Source of the DNA: a virus
Length of the DNA: 64,000 nt
Direction: 5' to 3' (one strand)
Virus record (IMG/VR): IMGVR_UViG_3300017763_000002
Location: 140,907-204,906 of that record
Each line of letters begins with the position of its first letter. Position 1 is the first letter of the stretch. The notes beneath the pieces are model-generated. The model had not been told where the DNA came from and ran no database searches. It saw nothing but the letters and a program-made list of their open reading frames with translations. Position numbers and translations under genes: made by a program. Shown piece after piece: positions 56,699-64,000 of the stretch.

Positions 56699-58993
56699 AT
56701 GATTATCACACAAGAAAAAACTAAACGAGTCGTATCGTCTCACGATTTCGATTCTGTAAATTGTACTATTGATGCCGAAGATATGCGTTATGTCGCTTCT
56801 CTTCTTCGCAACAACTATTCCAATCCACCTCTCGCAGTTGTGCGTGAGATTAGTGCAAACGCATTGGATGCAAACCAAGAAGCAAATGCTACTCGCAAGG
56901 TCGAGATTACTTTGCCATCTAAGTTTAATCCAAACTTTTGTGTTCGTGACTTTGGTAATGGTTTAAGCAAAGAAGATATATTTGGTTTATATTCAAAGTA
57001 CGGCAAAAGTACCAAGCGTAATTCCAATTCATATATTGGTGCTTTTGGTATCGGTAAATTTGCTCCATTATCTTATGGAAACAATTTTACTTGCGTATCT
57101 TTTCACGATGGAACAAAAACTTCTTACAATGTTTTCGTCAATGAAGATGACGATACTAAGATTGTGGTTTTACAAGAACCTCAACCATCCAACGAACCAA
57201 GTGGTTTGTCGATAGAAGTTGCCATCGCAGACGAAGATGTAGACAAGTTCAGAGAAATTGTCAAAGCGTTCTTTCGATTCTTTGATGCAAAAGAAATGCC
57301 TAAATTCATTGGCATTGGCGATGACGAACAATTTTTTGACAAGTACGAGGAAGTGCTTGTTGCCAAGGACAATTCTTGGTTTATCATTGATGACAAGCAA
57401 GACTATTGGAGACGAAGTCATTCTCAATCTCATGCTTTCATGGGTAGAGTGCATTATCCTATTAACACTAATTCTATTGATTTCAAAAATTATGTAGAAG
57501 AAGATTACGATTATGCTCCACTAAAGAATATATGTGATGAAGACAATGTCTATCTTAGATTCGATATTGGTGAACTAAAATTGCATCATAGTCGTGAGTC
57601 TTTAGAGTATAACAAAGCTACGCAAAAAGCTATTGTAGAACATCTTAGGAAAATGTACGATGATATTCAAGAGATTGCCAAGGAGAAACTTGGTGGAGCA
57701 ACTTGCTTATGGGATGCGAAAGCAAAGTATGCCCAAGTTATAAATGCTTTACCATACGAACTACGAAGCATCTTTCAAAATAGTTTTAAATGGAAAGGTA
57801 TTCCAATTTTGGGTGCAACCTTTCATAGAAACTATCAGTACAATGAAGATATTACTATTACTGAATATACTAAAGTCGATGACAAAGATGTTACTGATGG
57901 ATATAAAGTAAGAAGTCAAAAAGTAAGTAGAGTTGATGTTCATGTAAACAACAGACTCATCTTGCAAGACATTGCATCTTCGCATGGTAATGCTCTACGA
58001 GCAAGAACTATGTTCAATACTGATGATTCTATTGTGGGTGTATATGTCGTATCTTATACTGATAGTGGTAGTCAATATATGTTTGGTGATGAAGATGGTT
58101 GGCAACTCAATCTTGTATCCAAGAATAATTTACATTATACTAGCAATGTTGAGAAAGCAAAACTCAAGCAAGGTACGAGATCAAGTGGCGAAAGTCGTGC
58201 ATCTGTTCCAACTTTCCTATATGATCCTTGTGGTTACAGAAATTCAGATCAATGGAGAAATGCTTCGGAAGTTGAAGAACTTGAGAAAGACTTAGACGAT
58301 GATTCCTATCTTGTATATATTTCTATTAGTAACTATAAACCATGCGGTAAAATTGGATATGAATTAGATTCATTGAAGCGTGACTACAAAGGTCTAAAAG
58401 CATTATTCAAGAATCTTGGAGATACAAACAAAGGTAACTTTGAAGTTTATGGCATCCGTAAATCAGATGTAAAGAATCTCGATAAATCCAAATGGGTCGA
58501 ATGGCAAGATCATCGCATCAAGGTAGCAAAAGGTGCATTGCTTCGCAGAAAAACCGATCTACTGCGTGGAGAGCGTAAAATCGCTTATCAAGAGCATAGA
58601 CATGAAATGTCAAATGTTAAGAAGCTAGAAAATGCTTTAAGTAATACAACTTTTAGAAATCTTGTGAAAAAGACTCTTGGTACAGATCACGATATTTTTC
58701 AAGCAATGACAATTTTATGTGATTCTCAAAACGATGACATAGTTTTGACTACATTGTACCAACTCAAAAAGTTAGTAGAAGATCAAGACAAAGATTGGTT
58801 CGACAAGCATTTCACTTCTCAATATAAATGGAAGAGTTTCGATTATCTCTGTAAAGATATTGATGACAAATACCCATTACTTGCGAATATATGTTCAAGA
58901 GTTTACGGATGGATAGATTACAAAGAGAATGACTTTGGTAAGAATCTTATTGATTATATTTCTATGTGTGATAACAAAGGGGAAGAGGCATGA
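56699..58993 (+). CDS. rIIA: rIIA-like protein
   Basis: 764 aa. The N-terminus is a GHKL-type ATPase domain: VVREISANALDANQE (N-box, about 47-61), CVRDFGNGLSKED (G1) and GAFGIGKFAPLSYG (G2). The length, the order and a following rIIB-like gene match the T4 rII pair, whose members affect lysis timing and exclusion by prophages. A TTGACA at 56648-56653 precedes it, but with a leader of about 25-30 nt. The stop codon lies inside a strong terminator hairpin. Confidence 0.82.
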   Translation: MIITQEKTKRVVSSHDFDSVNCTIDAEDMRYVASLLRNNYSNPPLAVVREISANALDANQEANATRKVEITLPSKFNPNFCVRDFGNGLSKEDIFGLYSKYGKSTKRNSNSYIGAFGIGKFAPLSYGNNFTCVSFHDGTKTSYNVFVNEDDDTKIVVLQEPQPSNEPSGLSIEVAIADEDVDKFREIVKAFFRFFDAKEMPKFIGIGDDEQFFDKYEEVLVAKDNSWFIIDDKQDYWRRSHSQSHAFMGRVHYPINTNSIDFKNYVEEDYDYAPLKNICDEDNVYLRFDIGELKLHHSRESLEYNKATQKAIVEHLRKMYDDIQEIAKEKLGGATCLWDAKAKYAQVINALPYELRSIFQNSFKWKGIPILGATFHRNYQYNEDITITEYTKVDDKDVTDGYKVRSQKVSRVDVHVNNRLILQDIASSHGNALRARTMFNTDDSIVGVYVVSYTDSGSQYMFGDEDGWQLNLVSKNNLHYTSNVEKAKLKQGTRSSGESRASVPTFLYDPCGYRNSDQWRNASEVEELEKDLDDDSYLVYISISNYKPCGKIGYELDSLKRDYKGLKALFKNLGDTNKGNFEVYGIRKSDVKNLDKSKWVEWQDHRIKVAKGALLRRKTDLLRGERKIAYQEHRHEMSNVKKLENALSNTTFRNLVKKTLGTDHDIFQAMTILCDSQNDDIVLTTLYQLKKLVEDQDKDWFDKHFTSQYKWKSFDYLCKDIDDKYPLLANICSRVYGWIDYKENDFGKNLIDYISMCDNKGEEA

Positions 58994-59019
58994 AAATGCC
59001 TCTCCCCGAATCTTTTTTC
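58979..59019 (+). terminator. Terminator overlapping the rIIA stop codon
   Basis: GGGG-A-AGAGGCAT pairs with ATGCCTCT-CCCC around a GAAA loop (one bulged A), then GAATCTTTTTT. The TGA at 58991-58993 is in the stem-loop, so translation of rIIA may affect termination and rIIB read-through. Confidence 0.85.
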
Positions 59020-59048
59020 TTGACTTTAACAACAATTCAAACTACTAT
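59020..59048 (+). promoter_or_regulatory. Promoter of rIIB-like gene (with leader)
   Basis: TTGACT, 17-bp spacer, TACTAT, then a 24-nt leader with AAAGGA 8 nt before the ATG at 59073. This is one of the few genes with a Shine-Dalgarno-like element. Confidence 0.7.
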
Positions 59049-59072
59049 TATATATAACAAAGGATAAAAATT

Positions 59073-60179
59073 ATGAGCGAAAAATTAGCGTATAACTTGA
59101 GCGAGGATTCCATTACTATTTTTTATGATGGAAAACCTTACACGATCCGAAAGGACAATGCCAACTTCTCAGCTTTGCGATCCGCAATATTTGAAGGTCG
59201 TTACGAAGATGTTCCCGAACTGCTTGATGTAAAGAAAGCAATTACGGACTTCGTAGAGGGCGATGTAGAGGTTAGAGACGAAGTGCTATATTACAAGGGT
59301 AAGCATCGACTACATGGGGTAGTTGTTGACAAACTCTTGGATATGTTGCGTAGTGGAATGAAAGATTCTACTCCGATTACTAACTACATTGGAAGGTTGA
59401 TGAACAATCCATCTTCTAATTCCGTTGATGAACTTTATACTTTTCTTGGGTATCGGTCGCTTCCGATTACTCCCGATGGAAAGGTATTGGGCTACAAAGG
59501 AGTTCAAGGTAACTTTTGGAGTAACACAGGTAATGCCGACACTATCGTTGTGCAAGGTCAAACCAATGATCGTCACCAAATCTACAATGGAGTCGGTGAA
59601 ACCATCGAGATTCAGCGTAGAAGTTGCGATGACAACAAGGATCATCATTGTTCACATGGCTTGCATATTGGTTCGTACGATTATGCAAATAATTGGGCGA
59701 GTAGCGATGGCAAATTGCTTCTTGTGGAGTTTGATCCTCAAGATGCAGTTAGCGTTCCAACCGATTGTGATTTTCAGAAATTAAGGGTTTCTAAGTACAA
59801 GGTAGTCGCAGACATTAGTGATTCTCGTCAAGAGCTTGATAAGGTAGTCTACGAGGCTAATAAGCCTATCTACGGAAGCGACAATGATTCAGATGACTAT
59901 GAGCATGATGAATCTGAAGTGGAAGCAGATTGGGATGCCAACGATGAACCTTTTGATGATTCAGAAGATGCAATCTCTAGACTCTCTGTTAGAAACTACA
60001 TTGAAAACAAAATGGAGAATGGCGAAGAAGTAACTCTCAAGCATATCGCTGATTTGAAAGTCAGTCGTGAAGAAGGTTGGAGAGTGCGTGATATTGCAAT
60101 TCTTCTTGGAGACATGGGTTTTGATATAGAAGAAGATGAAGATAAAATCATGTCAAATTGGAGAGTTGTGGAATTGTGA
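59073..60179 (+). CDS. rIIB: rIIB-like protein
   Basis: 368 aa. YNLSEDSITIFYDGKPYTIRKDNANFSALRSAIFEGRYEDVPELLDVKKAI and the later LYTFLGYRSLPITPDGKVLGYKGV...HGLHIGSYDYAN follow the rIIB pattern of T4-type and many large phages. The C-terminal acidic linker and helical region are variable. It works with rIIA in T4. The end overlaps the next gene. Confidence 0.85.
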   Translation: MSEKLAYNLSEDSITIFYDGKPYTIRKDNANFSALRSAIFEGRYEDVPELLDVKKAITDFVEGDVEVRDEVLYYKGKHRLHGVVVDKLLDMLRSGMKDSTPITNYIGRLMNNPSSNSVDELYTFLGYRSLPITPDGKVLGYKGVQGNFWSNTGNADTIVVQGQTNDRHQIYNGVGETIEIQRRSCDDNKDHHCSHGLHIGSYDYANNWASSDGKLLLVEFDPQDAVSVPTDCDFQKLRVSKYKVVADISDSRQELDKVVYEANKPIYGSDNDSDDYEHDESEVEADWDANDEPFDDSEDAISRLSVRNYIENKMENGEEVTLKHIADLKVSREEGWRVRDIAILLGDMGFDIEEDEDKIMSNWRVVEL

Positions 60180-60427
60180 TGGAAACATTAGTTAAAAATA
60201 AATTAATAGATTCGATTGGACAGGCAGATTCAGCAAAAGTGGATGCTTCTTGGGCAATTCTTAAATATAAAGAAATTGGGATTTATAGAAAAGTTGCTTG
60301 TCTATGTGAATTATATAATATATCTTTAGAAGATGTAGTTCAAGCATTACCTCAAGATGATGAAGGAAGATTGCTAGATTTTAAAACTAGAAAAATCATT
60401 CACGATTCATTGCTCGCAAGATCGTGA
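60179..60427 (+). CDS. Small helical hypothetical protein
   Basis: 82 aa from METLVKNKLIDSIGQADSAKVDAS; the ATG overlaps the rIIB stop (TGATG). The last residues overlap the next GTG start. Unrecognised. Confidence 0.5.
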   Translation: METLVKNKLIDSIGQADSAKVDASWAILKYKEIGIYRKVACLCELYNISLEDVVQALPQDDEGRLLDFKTRKIIHDSLLARS

Positions 60428-60666
60428 ACGAAGAACAAGAGCTTCAAATTCATATCTTACAACAAGAGCTAACGCAAATATTGGAACGAATAAGCGAGGT
60501 GCATGATGATCTCACAAGTCAAGAGCAAGTCAGAGACTATCTTGCTGACTTAATCAGCACATTAGGGTTCTTTCATAGAAGAAAAAATTATTTCAGAATG
60601 AAATATGACCTCACTCATGCTATCGCTTTTCTTCCAAGAGCGTTCCCGATCATGGAAGATTTCTAA
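60424..60666 (+). CDS. Small helical hypothetical protein
   Basis: 80 aa with a GTG start (VNEEQELQIHILQQELTQILERISEVH...). Helical, heptad-like. Overlaps upstream by 4 bp. Confidence 0.5.
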   Translation: MNEEQELQIHILQQELTQILERISEVHDDLTSQEQVRDYLADLISTLGFFHRRKNYFRMKYDLTHAIAFLPRAFPIMEDF

Positions 60667-60673
60667 AATAAGC

Positions 60674-60702
60674 TTGACCTTTTAATTAAATTAAATTAAT
60701 AT
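60674..60702 (+). promoter_or_regulatory. Promoter (class I)
   Basis: TTGACC, 17-bp spacer, TAATAT, then 10 nt to the ATG at 60713. An overlapping TATTAT at 60700-60705 gives 7 nt to the ATG. Confidence 0.6.
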
Positions 60703-60712
60703 TATATACATC

Positions 60713-61126
60713 ATGGGATTAGATCAATACGCATATTCAAAAGATTCAAATGGCGAGGAACAGGAAATCGCATATTGGAGAAAGCACAACCGACTGCAAG
60801 GTTGGATGGAACAACTATGGGAAGATAAGGGTAGACCAAATTTTCTTGATGGTGCTGAAGAGACAGGCATGGGAGACTTTAATTGCGTTCCACTTGCAAT
60901 CAACGAGGAAGATTTAGATAGTCTTGAAGATAATGTTTGCGGTAAGACCTTGCCCGATACTCATGGATTCTTTTTCGGTGATGATTCATTTGAATGGCAA
61001 GATGAGAACGGAAACTCTTTTGAGGAGAATGATTATTATTACAAAGAAGATGATATTGACTTTATAGAAAAAGCAAGACAAGCTTTGAAAGAGAAAAAAG
61101 AAGTTTATTATAATTGTTGGTGGTAA
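60713..61126 (+). CDS. MGLDQYAY-type phage protein
   Basis: 137 aa. Begins MGLDQYAYSKDSNGEEQEIAYWRKHNRLQGWME, the pattern of a small conserved protein seen in many phages, with unknown function. Acidic C-terminus with many Tyr and Trp. Confidence 0.65.
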   Translation: MGLDQYAYSKDSNGEEQEIAYWRKHNRLQGWMEQLWEDKGRPNFLDGAEETGMGDFNCVPLAINEEDLDSLEDNVCGKTLPDTHGFFFGDDSFEWQDENGNSFEENDYYYKEDDIDFIEKARQALKEKKEVYYNCWW

Positions 61127-61133
61127 ATATATA

Positions 61134-61688
61134 ATGATAAAAGAAAGATCAACAAAGTTCACCCCAAACGGAATACAAGATAATCGTTCTTTATATGGAA
61201 CTAAAGACATGGACGAGATGATTGATTTTATTAAAAATACTTATTCCACTATCAATGATACTGCATTTAATTTTTATAAAAATAATAAAGATGCAACTAT
61301 CTTTGGATTCTCGAAAGACGAACATGACAATAGAATGAAATATTATGTAGAATATTCAGACGAACATTCGGGGCAAATATTATCATTAATTGAACAAGAC
61401 AATCAATATACAAATAGAAAATATATATTAAGTAAAAGCATGAATCATTATCGTTGCTTTAATACTGATAATAAATTCAACACTAATGGTCGGGCAACAT
61501 CTTTTTATTTTAGATTAAACAATCCATTAAAATATTGGGATGAAATTCAACGCATGGCAAAGAAAAGAAATTTTGATTTATCAGATTGGTTAGAGCAAGT
61601 CGGTAAGGTTATTTTAACCACAACCAAACTTACTCCAACAGAACTTACAATATATTATAGAACATTAGAGGATGGATTAAATGATTGA
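61134..61688 (+). CDS. Hypothetical protein
   Basis: 184 aa (MIKERSTKFTPNGIQDNRSLYGTKDMDEMIDFIKNTY...). Mixed beta/helix, charged. Unrecognised. Overlaps the next membrane peptide by 8 bp. Confidence 0.5.
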   Translation: MIKERSTKFTPNGIQDNRSLYGTKDMDEMIDFIKNTYSTINDTAFNFYKNNKDATIFGFSKDEHDNRMKYYVEYSDEHSGQILSLIEQDNQYTNRKYILSKSMNHYRCFNTDNKFNTNGRATSFYFRLNNPLKYWDEIQRMAKKRNFDLSDWLEQVGKVILTTTKLTPTELTIYYRTLEDGLND

Positions 61689-61782
61689 TATAATTGAAAC
61701 TATAAATAGTATTTTCATTTTATTAGGTTTGACGGCTCTCTTATTATTTGTTTTATTTATTGCTTTTACTTTCGATGATTAA
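61681..61782 (+). CDS. Small single-span membrane peptide
   Basis: 33 aa (MIDIIETINSIFILLGLTALLLFVLFIAFTFDD), one long hydrophobic helix. Start overlaps the upstream gene. Confidence 0.4.
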   Translation: MIDIIETINSIFILLGLTALLLFVLFIAFTFDD

Positions 61783-62028
61783 TATGTTGGTAATAGATAA
61801 TATACAATAACATTCTTTATATCATATATATATCATACTAAGATAAGAACAAATAACACACAAACATTATTACTTGATTTATATTAAGTTATTGATTATA
61901 ATTGTTTTATATATAAATACTTGTTACTAAAGGGATTCCAAGTGTTTCATTGTGGGTCAAAATGGTTCAGAGTGGAGTACGCGACTTCAATATATATAAA
62001 TATAAGTGAAAATATAATCAATAAACAA
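61783..62028 (+). other. AT-rich gene-poor stretch
   Basis: About 246 bp of very AT-rich sequence with runs such as TATATCATATATATATCATAC. An island of ordinary composition (61930-61985) sits in it without a convincing reading frame. No promoter with a proper -35 is seen. It could be a recombination or origin-like region, which cannot be proven here. Confidence 0.3.
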
Positions 62029-62202
62029 ATGAAAATAACAAAAATAATAAATCAAATAAAAGAAAAATTGTTTCCTCGCTCTAATTATCTTAATTTAACT
62101 AATAATAATAAATTAAATAGTGGCGAAATGAAAATTGTAAATGAAAATAATTCAAATACAAATAAAGCGAAGCGAAATAAATACGGATTTCCAAACATTT
62201 AA
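62029..62202 (+). CDS. Small Asn/Lys-rich protein
   Basis: 57 aa from MKITKIINQIKEKLFPRSNYL, Asn/Lys-rich with no promoter or structural motif. Weakly supported; the region is AT-rich enough to give chance ORFs. Confidence 0.3.
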   Translation: MKITKIINQIKEKLFPRSNYLNLTNNNKLNSGEMKIVNENNSNTNKAKRNKYGFPNI

Positions 62203-62274
62203 ACGCATTACTGCTCTTTTTAATATATTTTAACTGATTAATATATATTAATTGGCTCGCTCGCAAGTTTTCGG

Positions 62275-62303
62275 TTGACAAACAAACAATATTGCACCAT
62301 ACT
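62275..62303 (+). promoter_or_regulatory. Promoter (class I, leaderless)
   Basis: TTGACA, 17-bp spacer, CATACT, then 8 nt to the ATG at 62312. Confidence 0.7.
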
Positions 62304-62311
62304 TATATTAT

Positions 62312-62545
62312 ATGAGCGACTTAACACGAAATATAAATGCTTTGCTAGATGAGATGAATGATATTAAATCAAATACATCTATAACAGACGACACTATTGA
62401 AAATATAATAACTGATCTTAATAATTTAACTAATAATGGTTCAAATGTTAATGATATATTTACTAATAATTATTATGTTAATGATATGGGTGAGGATCGC
62501 AGATGTGCGAGTGGTAAAATCTTTGGATTCAAGCATTCAAATTAA
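62312..62545 (+). CDS. Small Asn-rich hypothetical protein
   Basis: 77 aa (MSDLTRNINALLDEMNDIKSN...). Asn/Thr/Asp-rich helices, then RRCASGKIFGF. Leaderless start. Unrecognised. Confidence 0.55.
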   Translation: MSDLTRNINALLDEMNDIKSNTSITDDTIENIITDLNNLTNNGSNVNDIFTNNYYVNDMGEDRRCASGKIFGFKHSN

Positions 62546-62560
62546 ATTGCAAACGATATA

Positions 62561-62752
62561 ATGACAAATAAACACAATGCCCCGAAATCATCTGAATATA
62601 AACTCGAAATAATTGATAAAACAATTAATGAAATTATATTAACTTATACAAATAAAAATATAAATGATTTGATTGAAATTATGAATGACTTTCCCCTTAA
62701 TAAATATAGTAGGAAGTTAGTCGGTGAAGAGATATATCTTTGGGAAGCGTAA
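62561..62752 (+). CDS. Small hypothetical protein
   Basis: 63 aa (MTNKHNAPKSSEYKLEIIDKTINEI...). Asn-rich. Ends 1 bp before the next gene. Unrecognised. Confidence 0.5.
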   Translation: MTNKHNAPKSSEYKLEIIDKTINEIILTYTNKNINDLIEIMNDFPLNKYSRKLVGEEIYLWEA

Positions 62753-62753
62753 C

Positions 62754-62954
62754 ATGGACACTTTTAATGAAAATATAATTAATATTGAAAATATATTAAG
62801 AGATGGTGACCAAATAATGATATGGAAGGGCGGATACCAAACAACCTTCAAGGGTATGGGTAGCACCAATCACGCTATATGTCGAGAAAATGAAGAAAAA
62901 TCGACATATCCAAAAAAAAGTGTTGACACAATCGACACATCGTGCGATACTTAA
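62754..62954 (+). CDS. Small hypothetical protein
   Basis: 66 aa from MDTFNENIINIENILRDGDQIMIWKGGYQ. The start follows the upstream stop by 1 bp. Its end overlaps the promoter of the next gene. Unrecognised. Confidence 0.5.
   Translation: MDTFNENIINIENILRDGDQIMIWKGGYQTTFKGMGSTNHAICRENEEKSTYPKKSVDTIDTSCDT
62923..62951 (+). promoter_or_regulatory. Promoter (class I, leaderless)
   Basis: TTGACA, 17-bp spacer, GATACT, then 6 nt to the ATG at 62958. The region is inside the end of the upstream gene. Confidence 0.7.
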
Positions 62955-62957
62955 ACC

Positions 62958-63239
62958 ATGAATTACGCAGAACAACAACTCGAATATCTTAATAGACCTA
63001 AACAGGTAAGCACACACGAAACGCTACGCAAGCAACCCGATCTTGCAGAAGAGGTAAGTCACCTCACTATGCACTTGAACGGCAACGCATCTGAGCTTGT
63101 ACAACACATTGGTTTTCTTGGAGACAAGATAGAAGATCAATCAAGTGCGACTAGAGATTATCTCGATGATATAAGATCATCAATAGATAAGAATACAGAA
63201 GCATTAAACTTAATTGCACAGATATTAAGAAACAAGTAA
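62958..63239 (+). CDS. Small helical hypothetical protein
   Basis: 93 aa (MNYAEQQLEYLNRPKQVSTHETLRKQPDLAEE...). Acidic helical bundle, leaderless start. Unrecognised. Confidence 0.55.
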   Translation: MNYAEQQLEYLNRPKQVSTHETLRKQPDLAEEVSHLTMHLNGNASELVQHIGFLGDKIEDQSSATRDYLDDIRSSIDKNTEALNLIAQILRNK

Positions 63240-63270
63240 TAAATTTATTAATACTAATTAAAATATAATT

Positions 63271-63480
63271 ATGAGTATAGCAAAAAACGCACGAGCATCA
63301 CAGATAATGCGGAATGTCAAGAGTGGGCATTATATAAACAACGGCAAGTTTGCGGGATTCGGGTCTATTCCCGAAGATAGCATCTACTACCATACTTGGT
63401 TGGCAGAGCAAGCTGATCGCAAAAGCAAAGAGCGTATGGCTCAACAAGCTATTCGGAAAGGAGTTCGTTCTCATGCCTAA
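63271..63480 (+). CDS. Small basic hypothetical protein
   Basis: 69 aa (MSIAKNARASQIMRNVKSGHYINNGKFAGFG...). Basic, Ala/Gln-rich tail. Overlaps the next gene by 8 bp. Confidence 0.5.
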   Translation: MSIAKNARASQIMRNVKSGHYINNGKFAGFGSIPEDSIYYHTWLAEQADRKSKERMAQQAIRKGVRSHA

Positions 63481-63655
63481 GTATTCAGTATTTGTAAAGA
63501 TGCGACACATGGCAGAGTTTCTAATAGAAGCCGAAGACGAAGATCATGCAAGAGCAATCGTGGATTGTGGCGAACATACCGATGAAGAGTGTGTTGAGTT
63601 ACGAGCACTTGATAGTGAGATAGACAGGATAGAATCAAATGATAACTCTGACTGA
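63473..63655 (+). CDS. Small acidic hypothetical protein
   Basis: 60 aa from MPKYSVFVKMRHMAEFLIEAEDEDHARAIV, the pattern of a small alpha/beta phage protein. The longer upstream frame is a shadow of the preceding gene. Overlaps the next by 17 bp. Confidence 0.5.
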   Translation: MPKYSVFVKMRHMAEFLIEAEDEDHARAIVDCGEHTDEECVELRALDSEIDRIESNDNSD

Positions 63656-63851
63656 ATCACCACCCCTTAAAGTTTGTGATCGGGCTTTTGATAAACAATC
63701 AGTTGATATATGTATAAAGATTAGAGAGATGCTTGAAGCAGAATTTGATCTTAATATAAGAGATCATGGATTATGGAGAATACAATGCTTAATATATGAT
63801 GAAATAAAAGAGAAAGAAGAAATTCAAAAAAAAAGATTGACAAATAGTTAA
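63639..63851 (+). CDS. Small helical hypothetical protein
   Basis: 70 aa (MITLTESPPLKVCDRAFDKQSVDICIKIREMLEAEF...). Helical, charged C-terminus. The end overlaps the -35 and spacer of the promoter below. Confidence 0.5.
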   Translation: MITLTESPPLKVCDRAFDKQSVDICIKIREMLEAEFDLNIRDHGLWRIQCLIYDEIKEKEEIQKKRLTNS

Positions 63852-63865
63852 ATATATAGTATAAT
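63837..63865 (+). promoter_or_regulatory. Consensus promoter without a following start codon
   Basis: TTGACA, 17-bp spacer, TATAAT: a perfect consensus. Transcription should start near 63872, but no reading frame starts there. It leads into the hairpin at 63939-63984. Confidence 0.8.
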
Positions 63866-63938
63866 TATTACATAATCAAAATTGAGAACCAAACTCAAAT
63901 AAATAAAATAAATTGATCTTTAACATTTTATAACACTT

Positions 63939-63984
63939 TGGAACAATGAGTCGATAGCTGAGTATCGGACATTGACTCGTTCCA
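63939..63984 (+). ncRNA. Structured RNA element at window end
   Basis: TGGAA...TTCCA, GAGTC...GACTC and GATA...TATC nest into one long hairpin (pairs at 63939-63943/63980-63984, 63948-63952/63974-63978, 63953-63956/63963-63966). It lies 67 nt after the predicted start of a consensus promoter. It may be the start of a non-coding RNA or a long leader cut by the window edge. Confidence 0.45.
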
Positions 63985-64000
63985 TTCTATTTGGAAGGGC

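Noticed and set aside
55665-57454. Leftward frames opposite the 55554 gene and rIIA
   Set aside because: Shadows of strongly supported rightward genes.

Overview
The window is AT-rich, densely packed with short overlapping genes, and reads as part of the genome of a large tailed bacteriophage (Caudoviricetes). Reasons: giant tail-fibre genes with C-terminal Peptidase_S74 chaperones, an rIIA/rIIB pair, phage-type DNA metabolism (dUTPase, ATP-dependent DNA ligase, RuvB-like ATPase, UvdE), and dozens of 40-120-residue ORFs joined by ATGA/TAATG overlaps. The host is not proven. Several proteins carry W/Y-rich 'GWLY...WLW' modules that I associate with Verrucomicrobiota (Opitutae-type) proteins, so a marine verrucomicrobial host is a reasonable guess.

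Layout. 1-21.6 kb: adsorption/structural block on both strands, with four fibre or adhesin genes of 1.1-1.8 kaa, a 627-aa S74 fibre and a probable virion protein. 21.6-28.5 kb: a tight operon of enzymes (nucleoside deoxyribosyltransferase-like, JmjC/cupin oxygenase, GMP reductase, GNAT, a small citrate-synthase-like protein, a 2OG-oxygenase-like protein, a UPF0489-like protein). 28.5-36.7 kb: a tmRNA gene, dUTPase, a Holliday-resolvase-related endonuclease, a GT4 glycosyltransferase with a sulfotransferase, and a secreted W-rich protein. 36.7-41.4 kb: two related 69-nt tandem-repeat arrays. The second follows, and overlaps the 3' end of, a TnpB/Cas12-superfamily gene. An acyl-carrier-domain gene, tRNA-Thr and a second W-rich secreted protein lie between them. 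41.4-56.6 kb: RuvB-like ATPase, macro-domain protein, GT25-like glycosyltransferase, UvdE, DNA ligase, HhH glycosylase-like protein and many tiny ORFs. 56.7-64 kb: rIIA, rIIB, more small ORFs, and a consensus promoter leading into a hairpin RNA at the window end.

Most novel element: the TnpB-like gene (39614-40906) and the two arrays (about 36739-36977 and 40876-41323). Each array repeats a 69-nt unit with two predicted hairpins, one supported by compensating changes. Exactly six nucleotides differ from unit to unit. Each array ends in the same closing element, then a 16-17-nt sequence that differs between the loci, then the same terminator hairpin. The gene stops inside the first unit, as omega-RNAs overlap tnpB. 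I read this as an RNA-guided or RNA-regulated system with a multi-unit omega-RNA-like transcript. No function has been shown.

Gene expression also stands out. At least 18 genes start 6-9 nt downstream of a TTGAC(A/T)-N17-TAnnnT promoter, so their mRNAs should be leaderless. A second motif (GTG directly followed by a TA-rich hexamer, then 5-6 nt, then ATG) precedes structural, glycosylation and secreted genes and may mark late genes. Start codons below were chosen with these promoters and with stop/start overlaps.
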